Below, piece after piece: positions 63,228-64,000 of a DNA stretch of 64,000 nt (the stretch's first letter is position 1; every line of letters begins with the position of its first letter). The translations under genes were made by a program, and so were the position numbers. A model generated the notes under the pieces. The model did not search any database. It saw only the letters and a program-made list of their open reading frames with translations, and was not told where the DNA came from. Origin of the DNA: Curvibacter gracilis ATCC BAA-807 (GTDB lineage: Bacteria; Pseudomonadota; Gammaproteobacteria; Burkholderiales; Burkholderiaceae_C); assembly GCF_000518645.1 (NCBI RefSeq), contig NZ_JADZ01000004.1:1-64000 (forward strand), written 5' to 3'.

Positions 63228-64000
63228 ACAAACTTCGCTCTGATTCATCGGCCGCCCCGGCTTCTGCCCGCATCTCCTTGCAGGGGGTCAGCAAGCGCTT
63301 TGCCGGCCCAAGCGGCCAGGGTGCCGGGCACCTGGTGCTCGACCAGGTGTCGCTGTCGCTGGCGGCGGGCGAATTCGTCTGCCTGCTGGGCCCATCGGGC
63401 TGCGGCAAATCAACGGTGTTGAACCTGCTGTCGGGCTTCGAGCGGGCCGACCAGGGCCGGGTGCAGCTCGATGGCCGCCCCATCACCGGGCCGGGCGCCG
63501 AGCGCGGCATGGTGTTTCAGCAGCCCACGCTGTTCCCCTGGTTGTCGGTGGCCGACAACGTGGCCTTCGGCCCACGCATGGCCGGCTGGCCACGCGATCG
63601 TCTGCAGGCCGAAACCCGACGCCTGCTGGCGCAGGTGGGCCTGGCCGACTTTGGCGCGCACTTTCCGTGGCAGCTCTCAGGTGGCATGCGCCAACGCGCC
63701 GCCCTGGCCCGGGCCTGGATCCTGCAGCCCGAGATCCTGCTGATGGACGAGCCCTTCGGCGCCCTCGATGCCCAGACCCGGCTGGCCATGCAAGAACTGC
63801 TCACCCGCATCTGGCAGCAAGAGCGCACCACCGTGCTCTTCGTGACCCACGATGTGGACGAGGCCCTGTTCCTGGCCGACCGGGTGCTGATCATGTCCAC
63901 CCGCCCGGGGCGCATCGAGGAAGACCTGGCCGTGCCCTTCGAGCGCCCGCGCACCTTCGAAGACCTGGTGGCCGAACCCGACTACGGCCGCCTCAAGCGG
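63224..64000 (+). CDS. ssuB: Sulfonate/taurine-type ABC transporter ATPase, partial
   Basis: The first 259 codons of an SsuB/TauB-type ATPase; the gene runs off the window. Walker A is GPSGCGKST, the signature LSGGMRQR, Walker B LLMDEPFGALD, and the H-loop VTHDVDEA is complete. Start ATG 63224 overlaps the permease stop. Six Met and two Cys are visible, so this protein is less depleted than its neighbours. Confidence 0.88.
   Translation, partial: MNKLRSDSSAAPASARISLQGVSKRFAGPSGQGAGHLVLDQVSLSLAAGEFVCLLGPSGCGKSTVLNLLSGFERADQGRVQLDGRPITGPGAERGMVFQQPTLFPWLSVADNVAFGPRMAGWPRDRLQAETRRLLAQVGLADFGAHFPWQLSGGMRQRAALARAWILQPEILLMDEPFGALDAQTRLAMQELLTRIWQQERTTVLFVTHDVDEALFLADRVLIMSTRPGRIEEDLAVPFERPRTFEDLVAEPDYGRLKR

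Overview
The window is high-GC DNA with tightly packed, often overlapping genes. The gene repertoire points to a betaproteobacterium of the order Burkholderiales, probably Comamonadaceae-like: five orphan Bug/TctC solute-binding proteins, two trimeric porins, many LysR regulators, and broad aromatic and organosulfur catabolism. This placement is an inference from gene content. I saw no rRNA, tRNA, CRISPR array or intact insertion sequence.

Positions 1-7000 hold a truncated Rpn-type nuclease gene, a quinone oxidoreductase, an alpha/beta hydrolase with a probable frameshift near its C-terminus, a divergent SDR/TetR pair, an esterase-like hydrolase and an AraC regulator. Positions 7249-14333 (minus strand) are one eight-gene operon: FAH-family hydrolase, Bug protein, VOC dioxygenase, semialdehyde dehydrogenase, nitroreductase, tautomerase, porin, Bug protein. 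It faces a divergent LysR gene and looks like a ring-cleavage or keto-acid pathway. Positions 15686-25237 hold a porin, a LysR gene and a divergent operon: FAH hydrolase, hydantoinase/oxoprolinase A and B, a small Cys protein, a CobW-type GTPase and a Bug protein.

Positions 25593-29811 (minus) carry an aromatic/methylamine dehydrogenase cluster (aauB-E-D-A type) followed by two monohaem cytochromes and an EthD protein. Divergent from it is an operon of a Bug protein, an FAD oxidase and 4-hydroxyphenylpyruvate dioxygenase, so the locus could feed aromatic amines and hydroxyphenyl acids to homogentisate. Positions 34400-39080 hold two LysR regulators with striking operator-like palindromes, an NTF2-like protein, a Bug protein and a dienelactone hydrolase. 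Positions 39185-45526 hold a chemoreceptor, a DoxX protein, a GGDEF-EAL protein and a DJ-1/PfpI protein.

Positions 45799-64000 are the most interesting part. They carry groES-groEL, an FMN reductase, a DszA/NtaA-type monooxygenase, a complete branched-chain-amino-acid-type ABC transporter, two DszC/SfnB-like flavin monooxygenases, a sigma-54 activator, SsuD alkanesulfonate monooxygenase, an amidohydrolase-fold protein and a taurine/sulfonate ABC transporter. By hand count many of these proteins have almost no cysteine or methionine. GroES and GroEL have none beyond the initiator Met, although GroEL is normally Met-rich. I interpret the region as a sulfur-starvation island that includes its own sulfur-free chaperonin. 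The composition is read directly from the sequence; the physiological role is inference.
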